From Phycisphaerales bacterium UBA3158 (GTDB lineage: Bacteria > Planctomycetota > Phycisphaerae > Phycisphaerales > SM1A02), in NCBI GenBank assembly GCA_002364555.1, contig DEYM01000038.1, positions 1-16,973 on the forward strand: 16,973 nt of DNA, written 5' to 3'. The notes under the pieces are model-generated. The model had not been told where the DNA came from, did no database searches, and saw nothing but the letters and a program-made list of their open reading frames with translations. Both the position numbers and the translations under genes were made by a program. This document shows, piece by piece, positions 6,995 to 14,185 of the stretch (the first letter of the stretch is position 1; each line of letters starts with the position of its first letter).

Positions 6995-7909
6995 ATGTCG
7001 ACATCTGTACAACCTCAATCAATGGATGAACACTGGCTTCGAATCCTGACAGCCGATGGGATCGGTCCCTCGATCGCACGACGTCTGCTTAATGGATTCG
7101 GAACGGCCGGTGGAATCCTCGGCGCTTCAGTCGATGAAATGGCCACTCGATGTGGTTTTCGACAGGAAGCTGCCGAAGCGATCGTTCGTTCGATCAGATC
7201 AAGTGATCCCACTCGTGACCGGCAATCACTGGTCGAGGCAGGTGGCCGGTATGCCTTCTTTCAGCAGCAGGGGTATCCCACGCGTCTCTGTCATATTCCA
7301 GATCCGCCGACCGTCCTTCGTCTACGTGGTGGTCGGATGGATGAGGAGGGGGTGTGCATTGCCGTGGTTGGAACACGGCGATGTTCCGCGTACGGTCTGC
7401 GGCAGGCTGCCAGATTCTCTTCGGCTCTGGCGAGTGCGGGGGTGATCGTCGTCTCAGGAGGTGCCAGGGGAATTGATGCCCAGGCACATAGATCGGCCAT
7501 GAAGTCAGGTGGGAAAACCATTGTCGTCATGGGGGCGGGGCTTGGCAGGGTCTATCCGCCTGAGCATGAGAGATTGTTCGAGGAGGTGGTGCAGTGCGAT
7601 GGGATTCTGATCAGTGAGTTTGCCCACGATCAACCACCGCGTCCAGGACAGTTCCCCAGAAGGAACAGGATCGTCTCCGGAATAGGGATGGGGGTGCTGA
7701 TCGTCGAGGCGCCATGCCGAAGCGGCGCCATGATCACGGCCAGGATGTCGGTGGAGGATCACAACCGGGAGGCCTGGGCGGTTCCGGGTTCCGTCGAGAA
7801 CTCCAGTTCCAGTGGATGCCATCAGGCCATCTCGAATGGATGGGCAGCCTTGGTGGATTCCCCGGATGCGCTCTTGCAGTGGCTGCATGACCAGCGATGG
7901 CTGAAGTGA
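6995..7909 (+). CDS. dprA: DNA-processing protein DprA (Smf)
   Basis: DprA loads RecA onto incoming single-stranded DNA in natural transformation and also occurs widely in non-competent bacteria. The 304-residue protein starts with a helix-hairpin-helix-like region (about 12-65; LTADGIGPSIARRLLNGFG). A Rossmann-like DprA core follows at about 90-285, with VVGTRRCSAYG (124-134), SGGARGIDAQAH (154-165), FPRRNRIVSG (220-229) and SGAMITAR (243-250), all typical family blocks. It ends about 20 residues after the core. The C-terminal winged-helix (DprA DD-type) domain present in many homologues of about 360 residues is missing, while the core is intact. It converges on lexA with a 19-bp gap. No ribosome binding site is visible, and the start is set by the only suitable ATG. 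Confidence 0.92.
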   Translation: MSTSVQPQSMDEHWLRILTADGIGPSIARRLLNGFGTAGGILGASVDEMATRCGFRQEAAEAIVRSIRSSDPTRDRQSLVEAGGRYAFFQQQGYPTRLCHIPDPPTVLRLRGGRMDEEGVCIAVVGTRRCSAYGLRQAARFSSALASAGVIVVSGGARGIDAQAHRSAMKSGGKTIVVMGAGLGRVYPPEHERLFEEVVQCDGILISEFAHDQPPRPGQFPRRNRIVSGIGMGVLIVEAPCRSGAMITARMSVEDHNREAWAVPGSVENSSSSGCHQAISNGWAALVDSPDALLQWLHDQRWLK

Positions 7910-7928
7910 GGATGGTCCAAGGCAACTG

Positions 7929-8549
7929 CTAGCGATAGGATCGAAGCACAGCCGTGACGACTCCCTGGATCTGGCAGTCGGGCACGATGATGGGTTCGAA
8001 TTCATCGTTGGCTGGCTGAAGGCGTATGGAGCCGTCCGGCTCACGGAAGATGGTCTTCAGCGTGCTTTCGCCGTCGGGTAGGAGCGCCACCACGCGTTCT
8101 CCATCCCGGGCCGTATTGCGACGCTCGACCAGGACGTAGTCGCCATCGAGGATTCCCTCGTCCCTCATCGATTCTCCCTCGACACGCAGTGCGAAGGTGC
8201 CCGCATTGGAGCCTAGTCTTGGTCCGACGAGATTCTCGATATCCAGCATGTCGTCCTGTTCGCACTTCTCGATGGGCATGCCCGCGGCAATTCTTCCCAC
8301 CAACGGGAATTGCAGCGGTGCAGCCTCATCGGGAAGCGGGGCATCTTCAACGATTGACAAAGAGCGTGCCTTGTGTGCTTCCCGCTCCAGGACACCCTTG
8401 CGAATCAATGCTTGAACGTGTTCGAATGCGGTGACCTTGCTGACGCCGGTCGCTTCCGCGAGTTCCTGCATCGTCGGCGAATAGCCGTTGGTAAGCCGGC
8501 TTTCCCTGATGAGCTGGACGATTCGAAGTTGTTTGGGTGTGAGATTCAT
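7929..8549 (-). CDS. lexA: LexA, SOS-response repressor and autoprotease
   Basis: The protein is 206 residues, the usual length. Residues 1-65 form the winged-helix DNA-binding domain (LTPKQLRIVQLIRESRLTNG, then SPTMQELAEATGVSKVTAFEHV). The self-cleavage site is A89-G90 in RIAAGMP. The catalytic pair is S127 (GESMRDEGI) and K165 (STLKTIF), so the peptidase S24 domain is complete and RecA-stimulated cleavage is expected. The recognition helix (VSKVTAFEHVQAL) differs from the enterobacterial one, so the operator need not be the E. coli SOS box. A ribosome binding site (GAGGA) lies about seven bases before the ATG. The gene points at dprA. A cluster of GTTC elements over its promoter suggests self-repression. 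Confidence 0.95.
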   Translation of the reverse strand: MNLTPKQLRIVQLIRESRLTNGYSPTMQELAEATGVSKVTAFEHVQALIRKGVLEREAHKARSLSIVEDAPLPDEAAPLQFPLVGRIAAGMPIEKCEQDDMLDIENLVGPRLGSNAGTFALRVEGESMRDEGILDGDYVLVERRNTARDGERVVALLPDGESTLKTIFREPDGSIRLQPANDEFEPIIVPDCQIQGVVTAVLRSYR

Positions 8550-8564
8550 GGTTGTCCTCGTCGT

Positions 8565-8621
8565 GTTCAGTGCACGTTCGTTCCATCGATTGTTCTACAA
8601 CGGCAGGTAACGGTCGTTCAA
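8565..8621 (-). promoter_or_regulatory. lexA promoter with a cluster of GTTC elements (candidate SOS operator)
   Basis: Read towards lexA, TTGAAC (8621-8616) and TAGAAC (8597-8592) form a possible -35/-10 pair with an 18-bp spacer. On the + strand, GTTC occurs at 8565-8568 and 8576-8579, exactly seven bases apart. It occurs again at 8580-8583 and 8592-8595 (eight apart), the last inside the -10. GTTC-N7-GTTC is the known alphaproteobacterial LexA box. Its use by this LexA is inference. Confidence 0.5.
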
Positions 8622-8910
8622 TTCCAAACAGTCGGTCAAGCCATGTCCTCGGGCCACGAAGAATGGCCGTGGACATTGGTCTGACATGTCTTCCACCAAT
8701 CAGATCATGTCCGGCCTGAGCGATCAGCTTTGGCAATTCACTTCCCGTGGCTGATTCCTGAATGACCAGATCAGTTCTGAAGTCTCCTCCTGGTCCGAGT
8801 TGTACAAGTGGCTGTCCCATAGTCCTAACGCTCCCTCTTGATCTTCCCGTTGCGGGTTCCAGTGTGTTCGTCTCGCAATCGTTGGCCTTGCTCCAGGAGT
8901 GGTGGGCTTT

Positions 8911-8945
8911 GGCGGGTCCGCCTCTTCCCTAACATCGGACCCGCC
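8911..8945. repeat. Perfect 10-bp GC-rich inverted repeat
   Basis: GGCGGGTCCG (8911-8920) and CGGACCCGCC (8936-8945) are exact inverted repeats around a 15-base loop. No T-run follows on either strand, so a standard intrinsic terminator is not supported. Confidence 0.6.
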
Positions 8946-8964
8946 TGACCCAACCAGGTCTTCA

Positions 8965-9012
8965 CAGCGTTGTCCGGTGCTATCCACAAGATCTTGTGGT
9001 CCGGACTGGCTG
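8965..9012. repeat. 48-bp imperfect hairpin around a perfect 16-bp palindrome
   Basis: CCACAAGATCTTGTGG (8984-8999) is a perfect palindrome. It is flanked by GTCCGG (8972-8977) pairing with CCGGAC (9001-9006), then by CAGC (8965-8968) pairing with GCTG (9009-9012). The nested pairing with internal loops resembles a folded RNA more than a simple operator. Confidence 0.5.
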
Positions 9013-9215
9013 ATCTACTTCAGGCGGAATACTCCTCGGCAAGAACCAGTCGATTGCTTGAACTTCCTATCGACCAGAGCGTTCGGTATTCGTTAGCATA
9101 ACACGAACCTTACAAAATTACCATCTCTCACTGTGCGGAAAAGCCTGATTCTCGGTCCCGCTCGTCTTCTCCGTCTTCTCGTGGCCGCTTCCTCCATCTT
9201 CGCTACGCTTTCAAC

Positions 9216-10412
9216 ATGAATCCATCGATCTCCCAATCACTCGTCAAGGATTCCCCGCCAGCTCCACTTGCCGGGTCCGGTATGGAATTCTGGTCGCTGA
9301 CTCCCGACATGACCTTTCTGAATCATGGGAGTTTCGGTGCCAGGCCTCTGGATGTCGTGGCTGCCCATCAGTCGATGAAGCAGCAGCTCGATCACGATCC
9401 CTTCGATGTCCTGGTCTATCGAGGGCAGGCCTTGCTCGATGAGGCCCGCTCCCGAGTCGCCGATCTCGTCGGCTCCGATCTTGACGATCTGGTCTCCGTC
9501 ATCAATGCCTCGGAAGCGGTCAACTCGGTTCTTCGTTCCATTCGCCCACGTTCCGATCAGAATCTGGTTGCGACCTGTCATGGCTACAACGCCGTCAATC
9601 AGACCATCCGCCATGTCTGTGATCGTTCCGGTGCGCAGATGCGGACCGTTCAGCTCGAACCGCCACTTCCCGATGAGGCCGGTCTTGTCGATGCGATCAT
9701 GGATCAGGTCGATCGAGATACCTGTCTTGTCATGATCGATCATGTGTCTTCACCCACCGCGATGCTCTTTCCAGTCAAGTCGGTCATCGACAAGTGCCAT
9801 CAACTGGATGTCCCCGTGATGGTCGATGGTGCCCACATACCCGGCATGATGCCCCTTGATGTCACGGCGATTGGCGCCGACTACTACACCGGAAATCTCC
9901 ACAAGTGGGTCTCGGCTCCGCTTGGATCCGCTTTTCTGCATGTGCATCCCTCGCATCAGTCCTCCATTCACCCCATCGTGATCAGCCATGATCTGGGAGA
10001 GGGGTATCAGACCGAATTCGCCTGGACCGGCAGTCGGGACCCCTCGGCATTCTTCTCCGTTCCAGCGGCGATCGACTGGTTCGAGTCCAGGTTCGGCTGG
10101 GAAGCTGTTCAGGCCCATAATCGCGATCTGGTCTCCTGGGCCACCGGTCGACTCTGTGATGAATGGGGAGTCGAACCGCTGGATGTCCCCGACTCGAGCA
10201 GAGCCACCTCCATGCGGACCATCGAATTGCCCGACCGCGTGAAACGTCACTTCGACGACATCGAGGATTGGCGTATCTGGTTGAGGGAGACTCATCGCAT
10301 CGATGCGGCCGTTCACGATTGGGCCGGTCGATGGTGGGTCCGATTGTCCGCCCATGTCTACAACCGGCCGGAGCACTACGAATACCTGATCGGGAACGGG
10401 CTCACGTTCTGA
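9216..10412 (+). CDS. PLP-dependent class-V aminotransferase-fold enzyme, isopenicillin-N-epimerase-like
   Basis: The 398-residue protein belongs to the fold that also includes cysteine desulfurases. The N-terminal FLNHGSFGARP (34-44) is typical of the isopenicillin-N-epimerase-like branch. The PLP-binding elements are VDGAHIPG (D204, H207) and GNLHKW, where K230 should carry the cofactor. The C-terminal small domain ends in RLSAHVYNRPEHYEYL. There is no active-site cysteine in a mobile loop as in NifS/SufS, so sulfur transfer is unlikely. Members of this branch act on diverse amino acids, and neither the substrate nor the reaction (epimerisation, lyase or transamination) can be set from sequence alone. 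No beta-lactam cluster genes are nearby. No ribosome binding site is visible before the ATG. The gene is convergent with the SPOR lipoprotein, nine bases apart. Confidence 0.85.
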   Translation: MNPSISQSLVKDSPPAPLAGSGMEFWSLTPDMTFLNHGSFGARPLDVVAAHQSMKQQLDHDPFDVLVYRGQALLDEARSRVADLVGSDLDDLVSVINASEAVNSVLRSIRPRSDQNLVATCHGYNAVNQTIRHVCDRSGAQMRTVQLEPPLPDEAGLVDAIMDQVDRDTCLVMIDHVSSPTAMLFPVKSVIDKCHQLDVPVMVDGAHIPGMMPLDVTAIGADYYTGNLHKWVSAPLGSAFLHVHPSHQSSIHPIVISHDLGEGYQTEFAWTGSRDPSAFFSVPAAIDWFESRFGWEAVQAHNRDLVSWATGRLCDEWGVEPLDVPDSSRATSMRTIELPDRVKRHFDDIEDWRIWLRETHRIDAAVHDWAGRWWVRLSAHVYNRPEHYEYLIGNGLTF

Positions 10413-10421
10413 ATCGAGGCT

Positions 10422-11168
10422 CTATTGGGCGACGATGACGGACTCGTGTCCGGAGATCCTGCTGCGTGCGGCCTTGGCCGCTGATCGACTTGAGAACGAA
10501 CCTATCTGCACCAGATACAGCTTCTGGCCTCTTCGATCGGTTCGTGTCCGGATCGTGGCATCACCCAGTCCGGACTGGCGGTCATTCATGTTGGCCTTGA
10601 GTTGCTCGGCACTCGACTTGTTTCGATAGGCGCCCAGCTGCAGGGTGAATCGATCGCGAAGAGAAGCCAGCTCGGGAGTTGTTCGACTGGGTGCCGCGGG
10701 CATCCGATCAAGCCAGAGATTGACGGCCTGTGAATCATCAACCGCTCGAGCGGCGGCGACGGCGATCTCCGCGGCGCGACGTCTGTGGATGGAGGGCAGG
10801 TCCGGCCAGGCTCTGTCAAGACTGGCCAGGCATCTGGAGGGTTGATCATCGGCGAGTTCGATCTGTGCAAGCATGACTCTCGCCTGAGCGGACAGCTCAG
10901 GGGCCGCTCCGGAGGCGACGTAGCGGAACTGCTTGCGGGCAGCGTCCATCCTCCCTTGGCGGTAATCGCAGAGACCGGTTATCCAGGCGGCTTGATCCGA
11001 TTCGGGATGAGCCTGCTGGAGCATCGGCTTGGCCGCCAGACGGGCCTGATCGAACTGTCCTGATTCATACTGGGCCGAAGCGAGCGAAATGGCCGATCGG
11101 TTTCCCTGCGAAGTGTCGCAGGCGGTCATCAGGAGCATCGTCAGCAAGGCCATGAGTATGCGAAGCAT
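10422..11168 (-). CDS. TPR lipoprotein with a C-terminal SPOR domain
   Basis: SPOR domains bind septal peptidoglycan strands stripped of stem peptides and target proteins to the division site. The chosen start (11168) has GGAG seven bases upstream and yields 248 residues beginning MLRILMALLTMLLMTAC, a signal with lipobox MTAC (C17). An upstream in-frame ATG at 11210 would add 14 residues that spoil the signal peptide. Residues about 25-160 look like tetratricopeptide helices (YESGQFDQARLAAKPML; YRQGRMDAARKQFRYV). Residues about 172-246 form the SPOR domain, opening with FTLQLGAYRNKSSAEQL and repeating the pattern in YLVQIGSFSSRSAAKAA. A role in cell-envelope division or peptidoglycan remodelling is likely. 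It diverges from the acyl-CoA ligase gene. Confidence 0.82.
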   Translation of the reverse strand: MLRILMALLTMLLMTACDTSQGNRSAISLASAQYESGQFDQARLAAKPMLQQAHPESDQAAWITGLCDYRQGRMDAARKQFRYVASGAAPELSAQARVMLAQIELADDQPSRCLASLDRAWPDLPSIHRRRAAEIAVAAARAVDDSQAVNLWLDRMPAAPSRTTPELASLRDRFTLQLGAYRNKSSAEQLKANMNDRQSGLGDATIRTRTDRRGQKLYLVQIGSFSSRSAAKAARSRISGHESVIVAQ

Positions 11169-11254
11169 GGGAGTTCTCCATCCGTGGATGCCCACAAGAG
11201 TACACTGCAATTCGTTTCATCGGTGATGGTGGTCCAGTCTCCCAGGGTGTTTTC

Positions 11255-12727
11255 ATGCAGTTATTGACTCCCATACTTCGGAATTGGCGAAACAGTCCTC
11301 TTCGAATCGTTTGTGAAGACGACCAGAGGCAATGGCGTGGAGCCACGATGTGGGTGGCAGCTCGTCACCTGGCCAAGTGGATCGCCGAGACGACCGACTC
11401 GCCCAATGTGGGCCTGTTTCTTCCGACCTCTGGCGCCTTCCCGATCGCCATGGCCGCCAGCTGGCTCTGCGGGCGGACCATCGTTCCGCTCAACTATCTC
11501 CTGGCCCGCGATGAACTGGACTACATCATCGATCATTCCGAGATCGACACGGTCGTCACGGCCAGTGCCATGCTCGATCGATTCGGTGACATGCCCTCCG
11601 GCATCACCTCGCTCCGAATGGACAAGATGAATGCTCGTGGGCTTCCTCCCATGCGGCGTGCCATCAAGCAGCCCGGATCCCATACGGCGGTCATTCTCTA
11701 CACGTCCGGTACGTCGGGTCGTCCCAAGGGTGTCATGCTCAGCGGCGACAACCTGATGACGAATGTCGATCAGTGTCGACGATGGGCCGAGTTCACGAGC
11801 CGCGACTGTTTTCTCGGTGTATTGCCGCAGTTCCACAGCTTCGGACTCTGCGTCTGCACGATTCTCCCGTTCAGCCTCGGATGCAAGGCCCTGTACACGG
11901 CCCAGTTCAGGGTGGTGCGAGTCTTCGATCTGCTTCGGCGATGCCAGCCGACGGCCTTCATGGCGATTCCATCGATGTACAACGCCTTGATCCAGTCGAA
12001 GTCGGCCAAGCCCGACGATTTCGATTCACTTCGATACATCGTCTCGGGCGGAGAGCCGTTGCCCGACGCCGTCTATGAAGGATTCGCAGAACGTTTCGGC
12101 ACGCGAATCTGCGAGGGCTTCGGAATGACGGAGACATCGCCCGTCACCAACTGGACGCTGCCATCGGAGGAGCGTCGCGGTACGGTGGGGCGGAGTCTTG
12201 ATGGCGTCGAGCAGATCGTCGTCGGGGATGATGGTCGGCAGATGCCTCCGGGTGAAGATGGCGAGCTCTTGATCCGCGGCGGCAACGTCATGCAGGGGTA
12301 CTACAAGATGCCCGATGAGACGGCCGCTGCCATCACCGATGACGGCTATCTGAGGACAGGGGACATGGCTCGTATCGACGGCGATGGCTACCTCTCCATC
12401 ACAGGTCGAATCAAGGAGATGCTCATCATCGGCGGTGAAAACGTCTTTCCCAGAGAGATCGAGGAAGTACTCGTTCGTCATCCGTCCGTTTCCGAAGCGG
12501 CGGTCATCGGAGTCACTGATCCATCCCGTGGCGAGGTGCCGCTGGCCTTCATCGAAACGGTCGATGGTGCCCAGTTCGATGCAGGTGCCTTGAGAAGCTG
12601 GTGTCGTGAATCTCTGGCCGGTTACAAGGTTCCTCGTGAAATACGTCGTCTGGAAGCGCTGCCGAAGAATCCCACCGGCAAGGTTCTCAGGCGAGCGCTC
12701 AGTTCTGATACGGAAGGTGTGTCGTGA
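11255..12727 (+). CDS. AMP-forming acyl-CoA ligase / acyl-adenylate synthetase
   Basis: The 490-residue protein has the full set of ANL-superfamily motifs: the P-loop YTSGTSGRPKGVMLS (149-163), the aromatic-acid/acyl motif GFGMTETSP (288-296), YLRTGDMARIDGDGYL (365-380) with the hinge region after it, and the C-terminal catalytic lysine K476 in NPTGKVLRR. It is compact, lacking the longer N-terminal part of classical long-chain fatty-acid ligases. It activates a carboxylate with ATP and probably transfers it to CoA. The substrate cannot be set from sequence. AGGG at 11244-11247 lies seven bases before the ATG. The TGA overlaps the GTG of mqnD by four bases, a sign of translational coupling. 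A link to the menaquinone pathway or to fatty-acid use is therefore possible but not shown. The pathway does not classically require a CoA ligase. Confidence 0.88.
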   Translation: MQLLTPILRNWRNSPLRIVCEDDQRQWRGATMWVAARHLAKWIAETTDSPNVGLFLPTSGAFPIAMAASWLCGRTIVPLNYLLARDELDYIIDHSEIDTVVTASAMLDRFGDMPSGITSLRMDKMNARGLPPMRRAIKQPGSHTAVILYTSGTSGRPKGVMLSGDNLMTNVDQCRRWAEFTSRDCFLGVLPQFHSFGLCVCTILPFSLGCKALYTAQFRVVRVFDLLRRCQPTAFMAIPSMYNALIQSKSAKPDDFDSLRYIVSGGEPLPDAVYEGFAERFGTRICEGFGMTETSPVTNWTLPSEERRGTVGRSLDGVEQIVVGDDGRQMPPGEDGELLIRGGNVMQGYYKMPDETAAAITDDGYLRTGDMARIDGDGYLSITGRIKEMLIIGGENVFPREIEEVLVRHPSVSEAAVIGVTDPSRGEVPLAFIETVDGAQFDAGALRSWCRESLAGYKVPREIRRLEALPKNPTGKVLRRALSSDTEGVS

Positions 12728-13611
12728 GTGATTCAATACTATTGAGATTGGCCCATAGCCCGGACCCCGATGATGCGTTCATGTGGTGGCCGCTCGTGGG
12801 CATAGACGGCAGCGGTCCCCAGGTCGATACCGGCCGATGGCGATTCGAACTCGTTGCCGAGGACATCGAGCGATTGAATCAGGAGGCCGAAAAGGCCCGT
12901 TACGAGATAACAGCCATCAGCTGTGCCCAGTATCCGACCGTTCGGTCACGGTATGCCCTGACAGCCTGCGGCGCATCTCTCGGAGACGGCTATGGGCCTC
13001 GCATCGTCTCCAGAGAGCCCATGACGCTCGAGGACTTCATCGCCTCGCCTCCGCGAACGGCGGTACCCGGTGCCAGGACTTCCGCGTTGGCCACGACACG
13101 CATGCTGCTTGAAGGCCGAATGCTTCCCAATGAAGTCGTTCCATTCGACCAGATCATCGATGAGGTGGTCGCCGGTCGTTATGAAGCGGGACTCGTCATC
13201 CACGAAGGTCAGCTGACCTTTGGTGATGCCGGACTTCATCTGGTCGTCGATCTCGGCGCCTGGTGGAAGCAGAAGACGGGCCTTCCTCTGCCTCTTGGAG
13301 GCAATGCGATTCGGCGCGATGTGGAGATGCTTGGTGGGCCCGGGTCCCTCGAGGAGGTGTCGGCGATCCTCCGATCATCCGTCGAGTGGGCGATGGCGCA
13401 CAAGGATCAGGCCGTCGAATGGGCCTTGAACTGGGGAAGGGGAATCGATCGTTCCATGGCCGAGACCTTCGTCGACATGTACGTCAACAAGTGGACCATC
13501 GATGTCGGTGATCAGGGACAGGCTGCCCTGAACGCCTTCTTCGCCGAGACCGGCCGGTTGGGAATCCTCGAATCGGCTGGCGATCTGGACGTTATCGGGC
13601 TGGAGGCCTGA
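12724..13611 (+). CDS. mqnD: MqnD, 1,4-dihydroxy-6-naphthoate synthase (futalosine menaquinone pathway)
   Basis: MqnD converts cyclic dehypoxanthine futalosine to 1,4-dihydroxy-6-naphthoate in the alternative menaquinone route. The 295 residues fit the family, which has a periplasmic-binding-protein-like fold without a signal peptide. Signatures are HSPDPDDAFM (11-20), EDIERLNQEA (46-55), SLGDGYGPRIVS (85-96), VIHEGQLTF with the conserved H160 (158-166), and DLGAWWKQKTGLPLPLGGN (176-194). MqnA relatives lack this combination, so I prefer MqnD. The start is a GTG overlapping the upstream stop in GTGA. Other mqn genes are not in the window; in many bacteria they are scattered. Confidence 0.88.
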   Translation: MSDSILLRLAHSPDPDDAFMWWPLVGIDGSGPQVDTGRWRFELVAEDIERLNQEAEKARYEITAISCAQYPTVRSRYALTACGASLGDGYGPRIVSREPMTLEDFIASPPRTAVPGARTSALATTRMLLEGRMLPNEVVPFDQIIDEVVAGRYEAGLVIHEGQLTFGDAGLHLVVDLGAWWKQKTGLPLPLGGNAIRRDVEMLGGPGSLEEVSAILRSSVEWAMAHKDQAVEWALNWGRGIDRSMAETFVDMYVNKWTIDVGDQGQAALNAFFAETGRLGILESAGDLDVIGLEA

Positions 13612-13711
13612 TGAATCGACTGCGTGTCCCTCGGAATAGGGTCGGCAGATCGATCTCCATTGGTTAAAGTGACGCTACGAATTCCAGGAAACCCCTCGAG
13701 GTCAAACACCG

Positions 13712-14185
13712 ATGAATGAAATGCCTGCTGAAACCGCATTGGGATATCGCGTCCCCAGCATCCGACAGTTCAGCGTATTCCTGGAGAACAGAGTCGGTCG
13801 TCTGATGGAGGTGCTCACGGCCTTCGATGACGCGGCCGATGTTCAGCTGCATGCGATCGCGGTCATGGAGGCGTCCGACTACGCCGTTGTCCGAACCATC
13901 CCCGACAATGCCGATGCGGCTCGACTTCTGCTTCGCAACTCGGGATTGGCTTTCTCGGAGACGGACATTCTCGTCGTCGAGATGAACGAGGATCAGCCGC
14001 TTTCCCAGCTGTGTCAGTATCTGCTCAGTGCGGAGATCAACATCCTGTTTCTCTACCCCATCATGAACGACAGCCCCTTGTCGGAAGGTTCACGGGTGGC
14101 GATGTGTGTTGATGAGAACGAATTCGCGGGACAGATACTCCTCCGAAAGGGATTCCGTCTCTTCGGTGCGGAGGATCTTCGCTAG
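13712..14185 (+). CDS. Two-ACT-domain protein, probably an amino-acid-binding regulator
   Basis: This 157-residue protein is made of two ACT-like halves. The first (about 18-90) opens with FSVFLENRVGRLMEVLTAF, a typical first strand plus helix, and ends DILVVEM. The second (about 94-155) has a weaker pattern: PLSQLCQYLLSAEINILFLY, then RVAMCVDENEFAGQILLRKG. Free-standing ACT proteins usually bind amino acids and modulate partner enzymes; no catalytic domain is attached here. GAGGT at 13698-13702 lies nine bases before the ATG, and an ATG at codon 4 is also possible. It follows mqnD after 100 bp, so co-transcription is possible but not required. Its stop codon overlaps that of the opposing TPR-cyclophilin gene in a CTAG. 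Confidence 0.75.
   Translation: MNEMPAETALGYRVPSIRQFSVFLENRVGRLMEVLTAFDDAADVQLHAIAVMEASDYAVVRTIPDNADAARLLLRNSGLAFSETDILVVEMNEDQPLSQLCQYLLSAEINILFLYPIMNDSPLSEGSRVAMCVDENEFAGQILLRKGFRLFGAEDLR

Larger units (their letters stand above)
8622..9215. other. Gene-free region of about 600 bp with strong secondary structure
   Basis: Open frames here lack a good start, show low third-position G+C compared with neighbouring genes, or merely run through lexA in another frame, so I call none of them. The region holds two strong inverted repeats (8911-8945 and 8965-9012) and weaker ones (GTCGAT/ATCGAC at 9049-9074; CCCG-TTG-CGGG at 8846-8856). I found no tRNA T-loop, tmRNA, RNase P or SRP core motif. An unrecognised small RNA is possible. 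The segment at 9163-9205 is pyrimidine-rich, with CGTCTTCTC repeated twice. Confidence 0.45.

Noticed and set aside
8347..8820. A 157-codon leftward open frame starting MGQPLVQLGPGG upstream of lexA
   Set aside because: It runs about 200 bp into lexA in another frame, its third-codon-position G+C is low compared with real genes here, and it resembles no family. It is open largely because it shadows lexA.
8911..8945. Intrinsic terminator reading of the perfect GC-rich hairpin
   Set aside because: No run of T follows the stem on either strand, and no gene ends nearby.
8724..8987. An 88-codon leftward open frame in the same gap
   Set aside because: No ribosome binding site, low-complexity charged/proline-rich composition, and it covers the hairpin at 8911-8945. 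Not credible as a protein.
9216..10412. Cysteine desulfurase (NifS/SufS/IscS)
   Set aside because: The fold and PLP lysine fit, but no catalytic cysteine loop is seen, and the N-terminal NHGSFG block points to the isopenicillin-N-epimerase-like branch.
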